64,000 nucleotides of DNA from Diadema setosum. Its lineage: Eukaryota > Echinodermata > Echinoidea > Diadematoida > Diadematidae. The DNA lies in contig CM067065.1 of NCBI GenBank assembly GCA_033980235.1, positions 5,535,328-5,599,327 of the forward strand, read 5' to 3'. Position numbers and translations under genes: made by a program. The notes beneath the pieces are model-generated. The model saw nothing but the letters and a program-made list of their open reading frames with translations, had not been told where the DNA came from and ran no database searches. Of the stretch, positions 1 to 10,984 are shown in pieces; the first letter of the stretch is position 1, and every line of letters begins with the position of its first letter.

Positions 1-523
1 TCACACCAAGTGGTGCTCTTTTCACACAAACGATCCCTTTACCATTCAATACTAATTCATTTATTTATTTCTTCTTCTTTTTTACATATTAATTTTCTTC
101 CCCACACATTTCCATGAACCTATGTTTCCAGTTGTACGTAAGCAGATGACTACAAAATCACATTTATGTCTACGTTGTTTTATGTGTAATTCTATAGTTT
201 GTGGGTTTTATTTTTGTTTCTCTTTATAAATTGTCTCTTTACACAGTCTGAATCCTATGTATACATCCATTGTATACAAAACGCAGGTTTGTTTTGGTTT
301 TTTTTTACTCTAGTATTTTGCGTGCTTCCATGTGTTTTAATTGACATTTTTAATATTGTGTTTTAGTTTTACTGGATTTTAGTGCATGTATGAAATTAGA
401 GTGATCTCAAGATACAGATTGTGAAGTATTTTTTATCAGTGTTCGTACATTGTGTATTTGCGTGTTGTATGTGTGGTTGTCGTGTATCAGCGTATATGTC
501 AAGCAACGGAACCTCTTTGTTAA

Positions 524-834
524 TTAAAGGGATAGTATAGTATTGGTGGAGATGAGAATTGGGCTTTTAACTTTTTGCGAGATACCAAGAAAACACTTAT
601 GATAAGTAGAGAGCATACCATTTTAAGAAGAATTCAAAGTTTATTTGATGAAAATCGGGTTTGGAATGTATGAAATATCTCAGCCATTTCAAAAACAATT
701 TTCATCACATAAACGTTGAATTCCTCATCGAATTACATGCTCTTTAATATTTCATAAGAAGTTTCTCATTTTCTCACCAAAATATGTTAGAAACCTGAAA
801 TTACGTCTCAACCAAAACTGTACGATCCCTTTAA
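524..834. mobile_element. Short TTAA-ended inverted-repeat element (MITE), copy 1
   Basis: The left end reads TTAAAGGGATAGTATAGTATT and the right end, read on the other strand, TTAAAGGGATCGTACAGTTTT. The TTAA ends suit a TTAA-targeting transposase such as piggyBac or Kolobok types. The matching place in the second segmental copy, near 20,520-20,535, has a single GTTAAC without the insert. The same family occurs at 19,362-19,788, and a decayed end is seen near 2,903-2,935. There is no coding capacity, so it would need a transposase supplied in trans. Confidence 0.65.
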
Positions 835-1643
835 CCGTGGCGCTTACTGAATAAAAGAGTCTTGTTTCAACGATATATGCAATTTTTTGTTAAAATAAAT
901 AGAAGCTCAATTATTTAGAGTGATATGCGTGTGGATGTATGAGTGTTTGTGTTTCGGTGTGCGTCATCACCTGTAACCACTTCCCTCTTCACTTCCCTTT
1001 CCTTTATTGTACAGTGCGTATAAAAAAAAAAGTAATCGAAATTTGGAGGTCGATGATTTTAGCATTGTCAGATATGGGAGAGCGCAATGCTCTCTTCTTC
1101 GGTCCATTGATACCCAATTATGTTGCCGAATGTCATACATGACGGAGCGTATGAACTTGAAACGCAACTATGACAAATTTCACTTTTTCTAAGTTTGGTT
1201 GGCTGTTATTGAGAAGGAACAATGCATGTCTCCTCTACATAGGCCGAACTATTCTCTTTATAAGACCTAACTGTTGACGATCGACTCGGTCCATTATTTT
1301 TTCTGAAGTTTTGTTTCGACGAATCAGTCTAGAAATGTCGCGAATCATAAAAATAATGACAGTGAGATTTGCGATTGCATTTAGACAAGAAAGAAGTGCA
1401 GAAATCATACGACGTATAGCTGAGGTTGTTTCTAGATGTTCGACTAAAAAGACAACAACAAACAAAAACAAAAACTCTGCTCTTTTTATTTCTGTGCCTG
1501 ATATGCCTTAATAGTGTTGAACGTCGGAGTATATCAAATGAGTGACGAAGCCAGTGTTAGGTTTGCCACACAGAGACAGTGAATCATCGGTGTGTAGAAG
1601 CGATACAAACATGATCGAACTGCATGTCGTCTCCAACATACAA

Positions 1644-1773
1644 AGATAGTAATAATGATAATGATAGTAATAGTGATAATAATGATCATAATAGTGATTA
1701 TTATTATCATTATTACTATTACTATTATTACTGTTATTATCATCATTTTCATTAGTAGTAGTAGTAGTATAGT
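1644..1773. repeat. AAT/GAT/TAG-rich trinucleotide microsatellite
   Basis: An imperfect run of AAT, GAT and TAG triplets on the plus strand. The long minus-strand frame through it, rich in Ile and Met, is a product of the repeat and not a gene. Confidence 0.85.
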
Positions 1774-1809
1774 ATTAAGGTATTTTGTATTTAGATGATA
1801 ATGCCTTCT

Positions 1810-1865
1810 TTACCAGGGTAGCCTTATCGGTCGTGCCACTGCTCTACCAGAGGCCCCTGCCATTA
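1810..1865. repeat. Short dispersed repeat
   Basis: A 50-base block running from AGGGTAGCC to a CACTGCTCTACC core is recognisable again, more diverged, at 40,737-40,792. Family and ends are unknown. Confidence 0.35.
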
Positions 1866-3350
1866 TAATACTATAGCATTGAAAACTATCTATTTAATAT
1901 ACACCTGGATCGAGAGGGACATTTTGGATGAAAATTTTGTCCAAGAATGGCCTGAAGATTGGTCACTTGAAGGTGAGAAGTTTAAGAAATAAGATGGGTG
2001 GTATTAGATGTCACTTTTTTTTTTATCACACAACCTGATTATGAAACGTACCTACCATTTCGGAAAGTTGGTAGCACGATGATGTGCAAGTTATTGAGAT
2101 AGTACGAATGTGTAAAGGAAACTTGCTCCAAAGAGCAAGTGTGAACAAAAGACCTGTGACAAGTTTATTTTGTGTTTGTTTGTTTGTTATTTTGTTTGGT
2201 TTTTTATTTGAGGGGTAGGACTTGAGGAGGTCAGTATCACTAGAACGGAATGATCTTGAGGAGTGACTTAAGTTGTTGTTGTTGATTTTAAAATAGGAAA
2301 GAAAAAAGAGCGAAAAAAAATAAAATGAAGTATACAGGATTAATATGAGCGTATGATAATTCTTGCTGCAGAGTATCAGAGTTGTGACAGCTGACGGTGA
2401 GGCTGGATAGATGGCCCGTTAATGCCATGCGAATTACAGTCAAATACTTTATGGCTTAAAAAATGCCAATAGGCTCCTTGTATAGTTTTAACTGTCTCTG
2501 AAAGTTAAAAAAAAAAAGAATCAGACATATGAATATATTACATAACTCTCTAAAGTAGTATGTCTCATTTTACTCATATAATGTGATTTTTAAACAATGC
2601 TATTTTTCATATTTTTCTCTTTCATGTCTTTAAAGAAATTTCTCATCGTAGCTTAAAAGAATAACTATAGGCCTATTTGTTTTAACTTACGTGTGGATTC
2701 AGATTTCATTTTTTTTTCCTGAAATATTAAGTAAATACCAATTTTATAAAATATCAAATTGCATACAATGTGAGAAGAACTCCTTCTCAAAACCGATTTT
2801 CATCAATAATGTTTGGACTCCTCTTCGAAGTTTATAAGCTCTTTTTAATATTTCGTACAACTGGTTTAGAATTATATCCGAGCAAGTTGAAACCTGTATC
2901 CCAATCTCAACCAAAACTATACTGTTTCTTTAGTGTCATACGAGAGGCTACTGTGTAATAGGAACATTCATTGTGCGCTGTGATTTCAGGTAGACGGTAC
3001 AGAGTGTTTGAGATGTGGGGAAAACCAGCTTTCATCAGGGGTTAGGGTTGAGCGAAAACGTCACAAAGAAAACAAACTTTCCTCTGAAAGTTGCCCGGCA
3101 ATTTTTGTGAGTGCTGTGTAATACCTTTCTGTGACGGAAAGTCAACTCTTCACGAGTTAATTCCTTGTGTGTGGATCTTGAAATTAAGACCACATTCAGT
3201 CTAATATGTGTTCGCAATTTCCTATAGGGAGATTAGACAACAGATTGCAAGTTTATGTCTGTATTTGATTCGGAACGAGACGTAAATCAGCAATATTGGA
3301 CCCGGAAGAACAGCATAACTTGGTAAGCATTTACATACGAAATGATATCC

Positions 3351-4247
3351 ACAATCGTGCCCCCTACCTCCGTGTGTTCCTAAATATTATGCCTGACACG
3401 TAGTTTTACAAATAATGCTTGACCATGGAATATGCTCAAAGTTGTATACCCTTGTTTGTTTGGTGAATAGTTTTCTGTCATGATTTTGGTGATTTTGTGA
3501 GCATGTTAAGTCCCACCTCACACCTCTTTTTTTATATTCGTAATGCAATTGAAAGTTAGGGAAACAGAAAATTTGACATATCAATCAGCATGTTACAATA
3601 TGGTGTAGAATAAAGATATTAATCATTGTCTCAGCTGGAAATAGATTAACGTCTGACAATGTTATCAAACATTTTGTGCTAACAGATATCACGTAAGTAT
3701 AATCATTATTCGAGAAGTAAATAAACTTGGCAAAGGTCAGACCTCTTCGAGACTGTCATCCAGAACTAAGGTTGATGCATTCTAATCACCGATAAAATGA
3801 TGCTACTCTAAATAATGAAAGCATCTCATCGAAAGCCTCACAAGATAACTTTAAGCGTTCAAATAAAGATTGGGTTGGTTACAGGATTATATGGTTGGAA
3901 AGGTATACAGACAGCCAATAGTGGCAGTCAAATCTGTCTCATTGTCTGCAAGAGCGTTTGTCTCTCTCCATGTATACATAAAACTCAGACGAAAGGACAT
4001 CGAATCAAAGGTGACTGTAGACCTGACTGCTGACTGCCTACAGTCAGACAAGAGCTGAAAGGCCCTTTTATCCGTACTTTTATTCACCCCTTTCTTTCAC
4101 CATTTCGACGTTTGGCTATTCGAAAACAAATATTTTCTCTGGGCTAAACTCTGTCTCTCACGCATGAAACAAGTGGATGAAAGTTCTTCCGGGTCTTCCA
4201 AGACTGAGGAAGCCATTATTGTCATGCAATAAAAAAAAAAGAAATCA
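3351..4247. other. No gene seen
   Basis: About 0.9 kb of AT-rich DNA between the segmental copy and the microsatellite next to element 1. Short open frames on both strands lack recognisable motifs or splice context. Confidence 0.6.
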
Positions 4248-4350
<103 letters not shown>

Positions 4351-4777
4351 TGTAGCGAAATCGATTATTTCCGCTAGTTGATTTATGTATAATAAGCCGG
4401 GTATAATTCACTATCGATTATATGAAGGCGTAATCGATCATTGTTGGTAGTAACGTTGGTATAGGCAGGGTCCAAAAATCACGGTTTTGGCCAGATTTAT
4501 GGCTATTACGTAAGATATGGGCATTAGGGGGATAAAATGATTTAAGATTCTAAGAGAGGTAATAGATACCAGTAATTTGAGACCAAATATGTAGGGTTTT
4601 GGTGAGAGTCACTCCCCAAGATTGGTGTTTTAGTGGTGGAAATATTGATTAACTACGCTTATAATTATCGAGTAAAAATATAATAGGGCAATCAAGCTGT
4701 CGGTTCGTTGTCCAGTTGGGACGAATAAGGTAAACATGTCTTAGTACGTGTTGAGTTACATCGAGCTATCAATGCTT

Positions 4778-4919
4778 GAGCTGTGTACGGAGCAGCCTAG
4801 TGGAGGCGATGATCAGGATAATGTGTTCCTGATTGCTAGCCAAACCTAGAGCTGTGTATAAAGCAGTTCTAGTAAGGCGATGGTCAGGATAGTGTGTTCC
4901 TGATCGCTAGCTAGCCTAG
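4778..4919 (+). repeat. 71-bp tandem duplication in the LTR
   Basis: Two adjacent 71-base units (4,778-4,848 and 4,849-4,919), each starting GAGCTGTGTA and containing a GTGTTCCTGAT core, about 80 percent alike. The 3' LTR has the same pair. Doubled units in this part of an LTR are often enhancer-like in retroelements; that role is inferred. Confidence 0.75.
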
Positions 4920-5123
4920 ATCTGTAGTACATGACAGGCCGCCAGGACGGGACTTGAAGGTTCGGGATTTTGTGGTAGCGGGACGGCGCAGAAGCTGTGA
5001 ATGTGTATTGGACTGTTGAACTGTTGTTGAGCAGAAGTATTCGGAATTAAAGACTACCAGTTGGAAGTTAAACCATCGAGGGAAGAGTGATTTTTCCTAC
5101 GTGAGAACTTTAAGTGAGTGCAG

Positions 5124-5129
5124 GTGAGT
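5124..5129 (+). promoter_or_regulatory. Candidate splice donor in the LTR
   Basis: CAG followed by GTGAGT is a full consensus 5' splice site. Joined to acceptor-like sites just before the two downstream genes (10,965 or 10,976, and 11,805), it could make subgenomic RNAs for them. Whether the site lies inside the transcript depends on the unknown start of R. Confidence 0.4.
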
Positions 5130-5432
5130 GGACCTTGGTGGTAGTAAAAAAATATTGGTAGACGTAATTAATGTGCGAAGCTGGTATGATGAGCTGTTGA
5201 TGAAGAACTGGTAGATAATGTTAACTGGTAGGAATAAATAACTGGTAGGAATTAACTGGTATCTTGGGCCGTATATTGCGGCCGAACGAACTCGCGCCTA
5301 GCTTGGCCATCCTGACCGAAGTTCGTCGTAGACACCAATCTATCATCACACATCTACCAGAGTCATTCACAACACATAGAGCTGTAGGGCAAGTGGGATA
5401 TATAAGTCTGCGACTTGAAACTTCGCCACACG

Positions 5433-5450
5433 TGGTGTCAGGAGTGGGAT
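5433..5450 (+). other. Primer binding site, tRNA-Leu type
   Basis: TGGTGTCAGGAGTGGGAT lies two bases after the LTR. It is the complement of the 3' end, with CCA, of animal tRNA-Leu species ending ATCCCACTCCTGACA, as I recall that tRNA. The 18-base length is the standard size for an LTR-retroelement primer site. Confidence 0.85.
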
Positions 5451-5592
5451 CAAAGAACCAGCGCTACCAAGGGGATCAAAGAACCAGCGCTACCAAGGGG
5501 ATCAAAGAACCAGCGCTACCAAGGGGATCAAAGAACCAGCGCTACCAAGGGGATCAAAGAACCAGCGCTACCAAGGGGATTAGGAACCAGCC
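5447..5592 (+). repeat. 26-bp tandem repeats in the gag leader
   Basis: Five full units start at 5,447, 5,473, 5,499, 5,525 and 5,551, with a partial sixth at 5,577. Each unit begins GGATCAAAGAACCAG and ends CTACCAAGG. The array overlaps the last four bases of the primer site and ends just before the gag start codon. The units look identical, so the expansion is recent or kept even. A packaging or leader role is possible but not shown. Confidence 0.95.
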
Positions 5593-8500
5593 ATGGCAAA
5601 GCAGTTGTCACCGGCGCAGCTATGGAGGAAGCTGCAGTCTGAGATGGTAGAAGTGGAGCGGATGATGGATGAACTTCGGGCTGAAATAGGTACGAGGCGG
5701 CCACCACCACCAGCATCAGGGAGGACTGGTGGAGTAAAGCCAGCTGACGGGACCAGAAGCAGGGGTGGTATTTTACCACCACAATATGACCTTCCGGGGG
5801 CTAAAACCAGCACCAACAGCAGCGGGAGGACGACTGGAGATATAGCAGGGAGCTGGGCCGACAGTACAAGGGCAGATGTAACGTTGGAAGACGATTACTA
5901 CCCACCTTCAGCTGACAGAAGGGCGGAGACGAGACAATGGCAGACTGCATCAAATTCAACCAGGGAGACAGCAGCAACCAACCCGGTGCCAGAGAGAGGA
6001 GTCCCGATAAGAATCAGCACCCCATGGCGCCGCTCTGAGCTGTGGGACGAGGGGCAATTCAAGCATCACGAGAGGGGTCGTGATGTAATAGTGAGGATGA
6101 CATCAGACCGGTACGACGGAAAGGGACCAATTCTGGATTACCTGACCCACTTCGAGGCATGTGCTGGGGTAAACAGGTGGTCAGAAGAGGAGGCTCTGCA
6201 ATACCTGGCGGCCAGCATGAGAGGTCCTGCAGTTAAGGTACTGGTGCAACAAACGGGGAGAAAACTAACCTACCAAGAGCTAGTGGGGCGACTTAAACAT
6301 CGATTTGGTCCTGCAGGGAAGGCGGAGATGTTTCTGGCGGAGTTACGAACGAGGCGACGCAAACCTAAAGAGTCACTTCAAGAGCTGGGCCAGAGCATTC
6401 GGGAGCTGACGGCTCTAGCCTACCAAGAGTTTGATGAGGCGGGGCAGGACCGCTTAGCTAGGGGACACTTCATGGATGCTGTCGTGAGGCCAGAAATAAG
6501 AGAGGGGATGTTCCGTGCGCAGCCTCGCACGCTAGATGAGGCGATAGAGGCTGCACTAAGCACGGAGGCATTCCTAAAGATGGAGGAGGAAAGGTGCGAC
6601 GGAAGGGGACCACGCTACAGTCGGGTGTTAACAAACACCGGTGGAAAACAGAAGGAGGGGACCACCAAGGAGGCTGAGGGCGTAGTTAGCAAGATGACAA
6701 AGGCCGTAGAAAGTCTAATTGCACAGTCTGAGTCTACCAACCAGAGAGCAGCCAACACGGGAAAGATACCTGCTCTTCCAACAGGAATCTACCAGAATGA
6801 GAGGTGCTTCAATTGTGGACAAATGGGGCACTGGAAGAAGGATTGCCCCTTTCCACAAAAACGGCAAGTTTCCAATGCACCCGTCATGGATCCAAGGAGA
6901 TGCTACAGCTGTAATCAGGTGGGCCATGGGTGGAGATATTGTCCGTATGGGCAAATGGAGAGACCACCACCAGTAAGCAGCAACCAAGGGGGAGAACCAG
7001 TGCCTGCACAAGGTAATTCGGGTCCAACTCTCCAACCACCACCTGCTCGAATGGAGCAGGCACGACCATTGGGTACCGCAGATGGTAGGCGACTGGGCCT
7101 CTTCATCAATTCCAGAATCAACGGGCAGCCAATTACCTTCTTAATCGACACGGGCTCCTCCCAGTCAATCGTGTCTACCACCATTTATGACATGATTGCG
7201 GAGGAACGAAAGCCGTCGCTGCAGAGTGTGGACAGCATAGTACATCAGGCGGACGGTACTCCACTGGAGACAAGGGGGAAAACCATGGCCGAGATCCAGC
7301 TTGGAGAGCTACTGTTCGTGCTCGAAGTAGTGGTAGCTAATGTCAACAACGAAGGAATTTTGGGGTTGGACTTCCTGATGCAGACGAATTCGGTGTTGGA
7401 CTGTCAGAAGATGGAGCTCCGCACACCATGGGCCATCATTCCATGCCGAGACTACCGGGGCCAACAATTCTGCCATAGAATTGTCGCCAGTGAAACCACG
7501 GCTGTTCCAGCAGGCCATGAGGCCATACTAAAGGGGGAGGTAGCGGACGGACGGCGACAGGCGACTGGGGTTGGTCTGCTAGAAGCACCGACAACTTCCA
7601 CTGAGCTACTACATAAGGGACTACTGGTAGCACGAGCAGTAATCGAAGCAGACGCTGAGATACTACCAGTACGAGTCTTCAATCCAACGAAGGAAGAGAG
7701 GGTAGTAAAGAAAGGGACGACAGTTGCCTGCTTGACTGGAGTACGTGATACCGAAGATGTGGAGGCGATTCGAGACGGTGGGGTACAAGCTAGTGATGGG
7801 GTACCATCACATTTGACGGAGCTGCTAAATCGTAGTATCCAAGAGGTTCCGCAGCAATACCACTCATTGGTGGCCGAATTGCTGTGCGAATTTGCTGATG
7901 TCTTCTCCCAAGGACCAACGGACCTGGGCAGAACTGATCTGGTACAACACACGATTTCCACCGGTGACGCTAGGCCAGTGAGACAAGCACAAAGACGGCA
8001 CCCAATGGAACAACGACAGGAAATTGACAAGCAGATAAACGAGTTCCTCTCCCAGGGCTTGATCGAGCGGGTCAGTAGTCCTTGGGCATCCAATGTGGTT
8101 CTCGTACGGAAGAAGGATGGTAGTAAGCGCTTTTGTGTGGACTACCGCCAGCTGAACGCTGTCACGCTGAAGGACGCATACCCTCTACCAAGAATCGATG
8201 AGACACTAGACGCGCTGAGTGGGGCTCAGTGGTTTTCTACACTCGACTTAGCAAGCGGGTATTGGCAAGTGGAGCTGGATGAACAAGCCAAGAAGAAGTC
8301 AGCATTCATTGCCAATGGTGGTCTGTATGCATGGCGGGTCATGCCCTTTGGCCTATGCAATGCACCGGCCACGTTTGAGAGGCTAATGGATCGAGTGATG
8401 GCAGGCCTGACGTGGGAGACGCTACTGGTGTATTTGGACGATGTCATCGTTTTTGGTAAGACGGTGGAAGAGGAGCTTGGTCGACTGAAAACTGTGTTCC

Positions 8501-10869
8501 AGCGATTGCGTGGAGCTGGTCTGAAATTGAAACCAGCTAAGTGCCAACTGTTCCGCACTAGTGTGGAATACCTGGGGCACATCGTCTCATCTGCTGGGGT
8601 TACCACAGAGCCAGAGAAGGTCGCGGCCATCCAAAATTGGCTGAAACCAAACAGCGTCAAAGAGGTGCGGAGCTTCATAGGACTGGTCTCCTACTACCGG
8701 AAGTTTGTGAAAGGACTTGCTTCGATCGCTAGACCACTCCACCAACTCACCAAAAAGAACCAGAAGTTTCTCTGGACAGAGGAATGCCAGGAGGCTTTCG
8801 ACGAATTGAAGCAACGACTGGTGTCACCTCCAATTCTGGCATATCCCTGCCCAGAAGGGGACTACATTTTGGACACAGACGCCAGCCAGCATGGAATCGG
8901 AGCCGTGCTGTCGCAAGTACAGGGAGGAACTGAGAGAGTTATTGCGTACGGGAGCCGCACGCTACGTAAGGAAGAAGTCAACTACTGTGTCACCAGGAAG
9001 GAATTACTGGCAGTAGTAGCCTTCCTCAACCAGTTCCGACAATATCTCTATGGAAGGCACGTGATCATCCGCACTGACCATGGATCATTGCAGTGGTTGG
9101 TTCGATTCAAGGACCCCAGAGGGCAGCTGGCACGATGGTTGGAGCTGGTATCGGAGTACGATTTCGAGATACAGCACCGGCAGGGGAGGAGCCATGGAAA
9201 TGCTGACGGTCTATCTCGGAGACCATGTAGGCAGTGTGGCCAGAACCAGGAAACCCCACCCGTGCAAGTCAGAACACTGACAGAGGAGGCGCTGGGAGCC
9301 CCGAGTATTGGGAGTCTTCAGGAGAAGGATGAGGACATACTGGTGGTGAGAGCTGCGAAGATTCAAGGGGTGAAGCCAGCCAATGAAGTGGTGTCATCTT
9401 GGCCGGAAAAAGCAACTCGATTGTTGGAGCACTGGGACGCATTGGAGGTGGTAGACGGCGTGCTGGTCCGCAGATGGGAGTCGGCGGATGGTACCAACAC
9501 CCGGAGACAGACCATCCTACCAAGGGCGCTCATAAAGAATGCGATACATGAGGTCCATTCTGCTCTTACTGGGGGACATTTTGGTATCAAGAAGACACTG
9601 GGACGATTGAAGTTGCGGTACTACTGGGTCGGCATGGCAGCTGATGTCCGTTCGACCCTCAGACAGTGTGACGTGTGTGCCAGAAGGAAGTGTCCTGGTA
9701 AAGCTGCTCGAGCACCACTACAACAAAGGATTAGTGGGTTCCCGTTGGAGAGGGTGGCATTGGACATCATGGGCCCTTTCCCCCGGACCAAGCATGGGAA
9801 CAAGTACATCCTGGTGATTGGCGACTACTTCACAAAATGGATGGAGGCCTACCCTATACCAGATGAAAGGGCGGAGACCGTGGCAGAGAAACTGGTGGTG
9901 GAGTACATCTGTCGATTTGGGGTACCAAGATTCGTACATTCGGATCAAGGCCGAAATTTCATCTCTGATGTCTTCAGTGAAGTCTGTAAGCTGATGGGGG
10001 TGAAAAAGACCAGGACCACAGCCTACAACCCAAAGTCAGATGGGTTCGTAGAAAGGTACAACCGCACCCTAATAGACACAGTTGCTGCACTACTGGACGT
10101 GGAGAGGCAGGAAAAGGATTGGGATCAACTTCTCCCCTTCGCCACCTGTGCCTACCGCAGCTGTGCTCAGGACTCGACTGGGGAAACTCCCAACATGCTA
10201 ATGTTGGGGCGAGAGGTGGTATTGCCCGGTGACCTCATCACACCAGATGATGTTGACAGCCAGCAGGACCTCCAGACCGATTATGCGGAGGAGCTACGGG
10301 TTCGAATGCAGAGGGCCCACAACCGAGCCAGGGTGAAACAGATGTCGGCCTGTAGAAAGCAGAAACGCTTCTACGACCAGAAGGCCCATGGATCTGCCTT
10401 CAACCAGGGCCAGTATGCGTGGCTACGGCGGAAGATGAGGGTGAAAGGACAGAGTCCAAAACTTCAGACCAAATGGCTGGGACCGTACCTGATAGTCACC
10501 AAAATATCGGACGTGACTGTTCGACTCCAGTTGACACCTCGCTCCAAGCCATTGGTTGTCCACGTAGATCGGTTGAAGCTGTACACAGGGGTACCGAGAC
10601 CAGTTTGGGAGTTCGAACCAAACACGGTGGTGGTACAAGCTAGAGACCAGCAGCAAGGCACTGCTGCCGACGTGGAGCTGGAAGAATCGGGGCTGGAAGA
10701 AGCTGGTGCTACTCACCCCTCTAGCTATGAAGAGAGAGAAGTGGATTCTCAACCGCCAGTTAGGAACCGGAAGTCTCCGACTGTGCCAACGGCATACGAC
10801 AGTGATGACTGGAATGGAGGGAGGCGTTATCCGAAGAGGGATAGGCGTCGGCCGCAGTATTATAATTAG
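5593..10869 (+). CDS. gag-pol: Fused Gag-Pol polyprotein, element 1
   Basis: A single 1,758-residue frame without stop or frameshift, starting at a strong context (GCCATGG). The first ~400 residues are Gag, with a capsid-like helical part near 170-330. Two zinc knuckles follow: C405-C408-H413-C418 and C437-C440-H445-C450. Protease has DTGS at 519-522. Reverse transcriptase has its first Asp at 885 and YLDD at 947-950. RNase H has DTD at 1094-1096. Integrase has an HHCC zinc region (His 1319 to Cys 1359/1362) and catalytic D1391, D1451 and E1487, a D-D-35-E spacing. A GPY-like motif follows near 1630. It packages and reverse-transcribes the element RNA and inserts the DNA copy. Gag and Pol being one frame means no frameshift sets their ratio. 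Every key residue is present, so the element may be active. Confidence 0.97.
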   Translation: MAKQLSPAQLWRKLQSEMVEVERMMDELRAEIGTRRPPPPASGRTGGVKPADGTRSRGGILPPQYDLPGAKTSTNSSGRTTGDIAGSWADSTRADVTLEDDYYPPSADRRAETRQWQTASNSTRETAATNPVPERGVPIRISTPWRRSELWDEGQFKHHERGRDVIVRMTSDRYDGKGPILDYLTHFEACAGVNRWSEEEALQYLAASMRGPAVKVLVQQTGRKLTYQELVGRLKHRFGPAGKAEMFLAELRTRRRKPKESLQELGQSIRELTALAYQEFDEAGQDRLARGHFMDAVVRPEIREGMFRAQPRTLDEAIEAALSTEAFLKMEEERCDGRGPRYSRVLTNTGGKQKEGTTKEAEGVVSKMTKAVESLIAQSESTNQRAANTGKIPALPTGIYQNERCFNCGQMGHWKKDCPFPQKRQVSNAPVMDPRRCYSCNQVGHGWRYCPYGQMERPPPVSSNQGGEPVPAQGNSGPTLQPPPARMEQARPLGTADGRRLGLFINSRINGQPITFLIDTGSSQSIVSTTIYDMIAEERKPSLQSVDSIVHQADGTPLETRGKTMAEIQLGELLFVLEVVVANVNNEGILGLDFLMQTNSVLDCQKMELRTPWAIIPCRDYRGQQFCHRIVASETTAVPAGHEAILKGEVADGRRQATGVGLLEAPTTSTELLHKGLLVARAVIEADAEILPVRVFNPTKEERVVKKGTTVACLTGVRDTEDVEAIRDGGVQASDGVPSHLTELLNRSIQEVPQQYHSLVAELLCEFADVFSQGPTDLGRTDLVQHTISTGDARPVRQAQRRHPMEQRQEIDKQINEFLSQGLIERVSSPWASNVVLVRKKDGSKRFCVDYRQLNAVTLKDAYPLPRIDETLDALSGAQWFSTLDLASGYWQVELDEQAKKKSAFIANGGLYAWRVMPFGLCNAPATFERLMDRVMAGLTWETLLVYLDDVIVFGKTVEEELGRLKTVFQRLRGAGLKLKPAKCQLFRTSVEYLGHIVSSAGVTTEPEKVAAIQNWLKPNSVKEVRSFIGLVSYYRKFVKGLASIARPLHQLTKKNQKFLWTEECQEAFDELKQRLVSPPILAYPCPEGDYILDTDASQHGIGAVLSQVQGGTERVIAYGSRTLRKEEVNYCVTRKELLAVVAFLNQFRQYLYGRHVIIRTDHGSLQWLVRFKDPRGQLARWLELVSEYDFEIQHRQGRSHGNADGLSRRPCRQCGQNQETPPVQVRTLTEEALGAPSIGSLQEKDEDILVVRAAKIQGVKPANEVVSSWPEKATRLLEHWDALEVVDGVLVRRWESADGTNTRRQTILPRALIKNAIHEVHSALTGGHFGIKKTLGRLKLRYYWVGMAADVRSTLRQCDVCARRKCPGKAARAPLQQRISGFPLERVALDIMGPFPRTKHGNKYILVIGDYFTKWMEAYPIPDERAETVAEKLVVEYICRFGVPRFVHSDQGRNFISDVFSEVCKLMGVKKTRTTAYNPKSDGFVERYNRTLIDTVAALLDVERQEKDWDQLLPFATCAYRSCAQDSTGETPNMLMLGREVVLPGDLITPDDVDSQQDLQTDYAEELRVRMQRAHNRARVKQMSACRKQKRFYDQKAHGSAFNQGQYAWLRRKMRVKGQSPKLQTKWLGPYLIVTKISDVTVRLQLTPRSKPLVVHVDRLKLYTGVPRPVWEFEPNTVVVQARDQQQGTAADVELEESGLEEAGATHPSSYEEREVDSQPPVRNRKSPTVPTAYDSDDWNGGRRYPKRDRRRPQYYN

Positions 10870-10942
10870 ACACTAAGTAACAAATCTAAATAATCGAGTG
10901 GTACTCGAATATATTCGACGAGCTAAATAACAAGGATTAAAG

Positions 10943-10984
10943 ACTGTGGTATTATTAATGTGCAGGTGCAGTGCAGGCGACGAC
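10943..10984 (+). promoter_or_regulatory. Acceptor-like leader before the Nanos-type gene
   Basis: The short gap after pol carries TGGTATTATTAATGTGCAG/G, with a second CAG/G at 10,976. The leader of the next gene has a similar layout: TGGTATTATT, then TGCAG at 11,801-11,805, just before ATG. The shared TGGTATTATT plus TGCAG pattern suggests that both genes use alternative 3' splice sites. The pyrimidine tracts are weak, so this is an inference. Confidence 0.35.

Larger units (their letters stand above)
1..3350. repeat. Segmental duplication, copy A (diverged)
   Basis: No gene is visible here. Blocks of this stretch recur in the same order at 18,960-22,350. Positions 119-240 resemble 19,130-19,230, 240-510 resemble 20,130-20,520, and 2,955-3,330 resemble 21,420-22,350. 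Both copies hold insertions the other lacks (524-834 here; 19,362-19,788 and 21,657-22,221 there), so the duplication is older than those insertions. The short open frames have no recognisable domain. Exact borders are uncertain. Confidence 0.6.
4351..5430 (+). repeat. 5' LTR of element 1
   Basis: Begins TGTAGCGAAATCG and ends TTCGCCACA, the usual TG...CA form, 1,080 bp. It contains an ATTAAA polyadenylation-type signal at 5,046-5,051, a strong CAG/GTGAGT splice-donor match at 5,123/5,124 and TATATAA at 5,399-5,405. The TATA match lies only about 30 bases before the LTR end, so where R begins cannot be settled. The dinucleotide CG precedes the TG in both LTRs and also follows the CA before the primer site. 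This matches the two extra bases that integrase normally trims. Confidence 0.95.

Noticed and set aside
5264..5650. Open frame across the 5' LTR end and the 26-bp repeats
   Set aside because: It is LTR, primer site and tandem repeat; a copy of its start also occurs in the 3' LTR (14,233-14,499).
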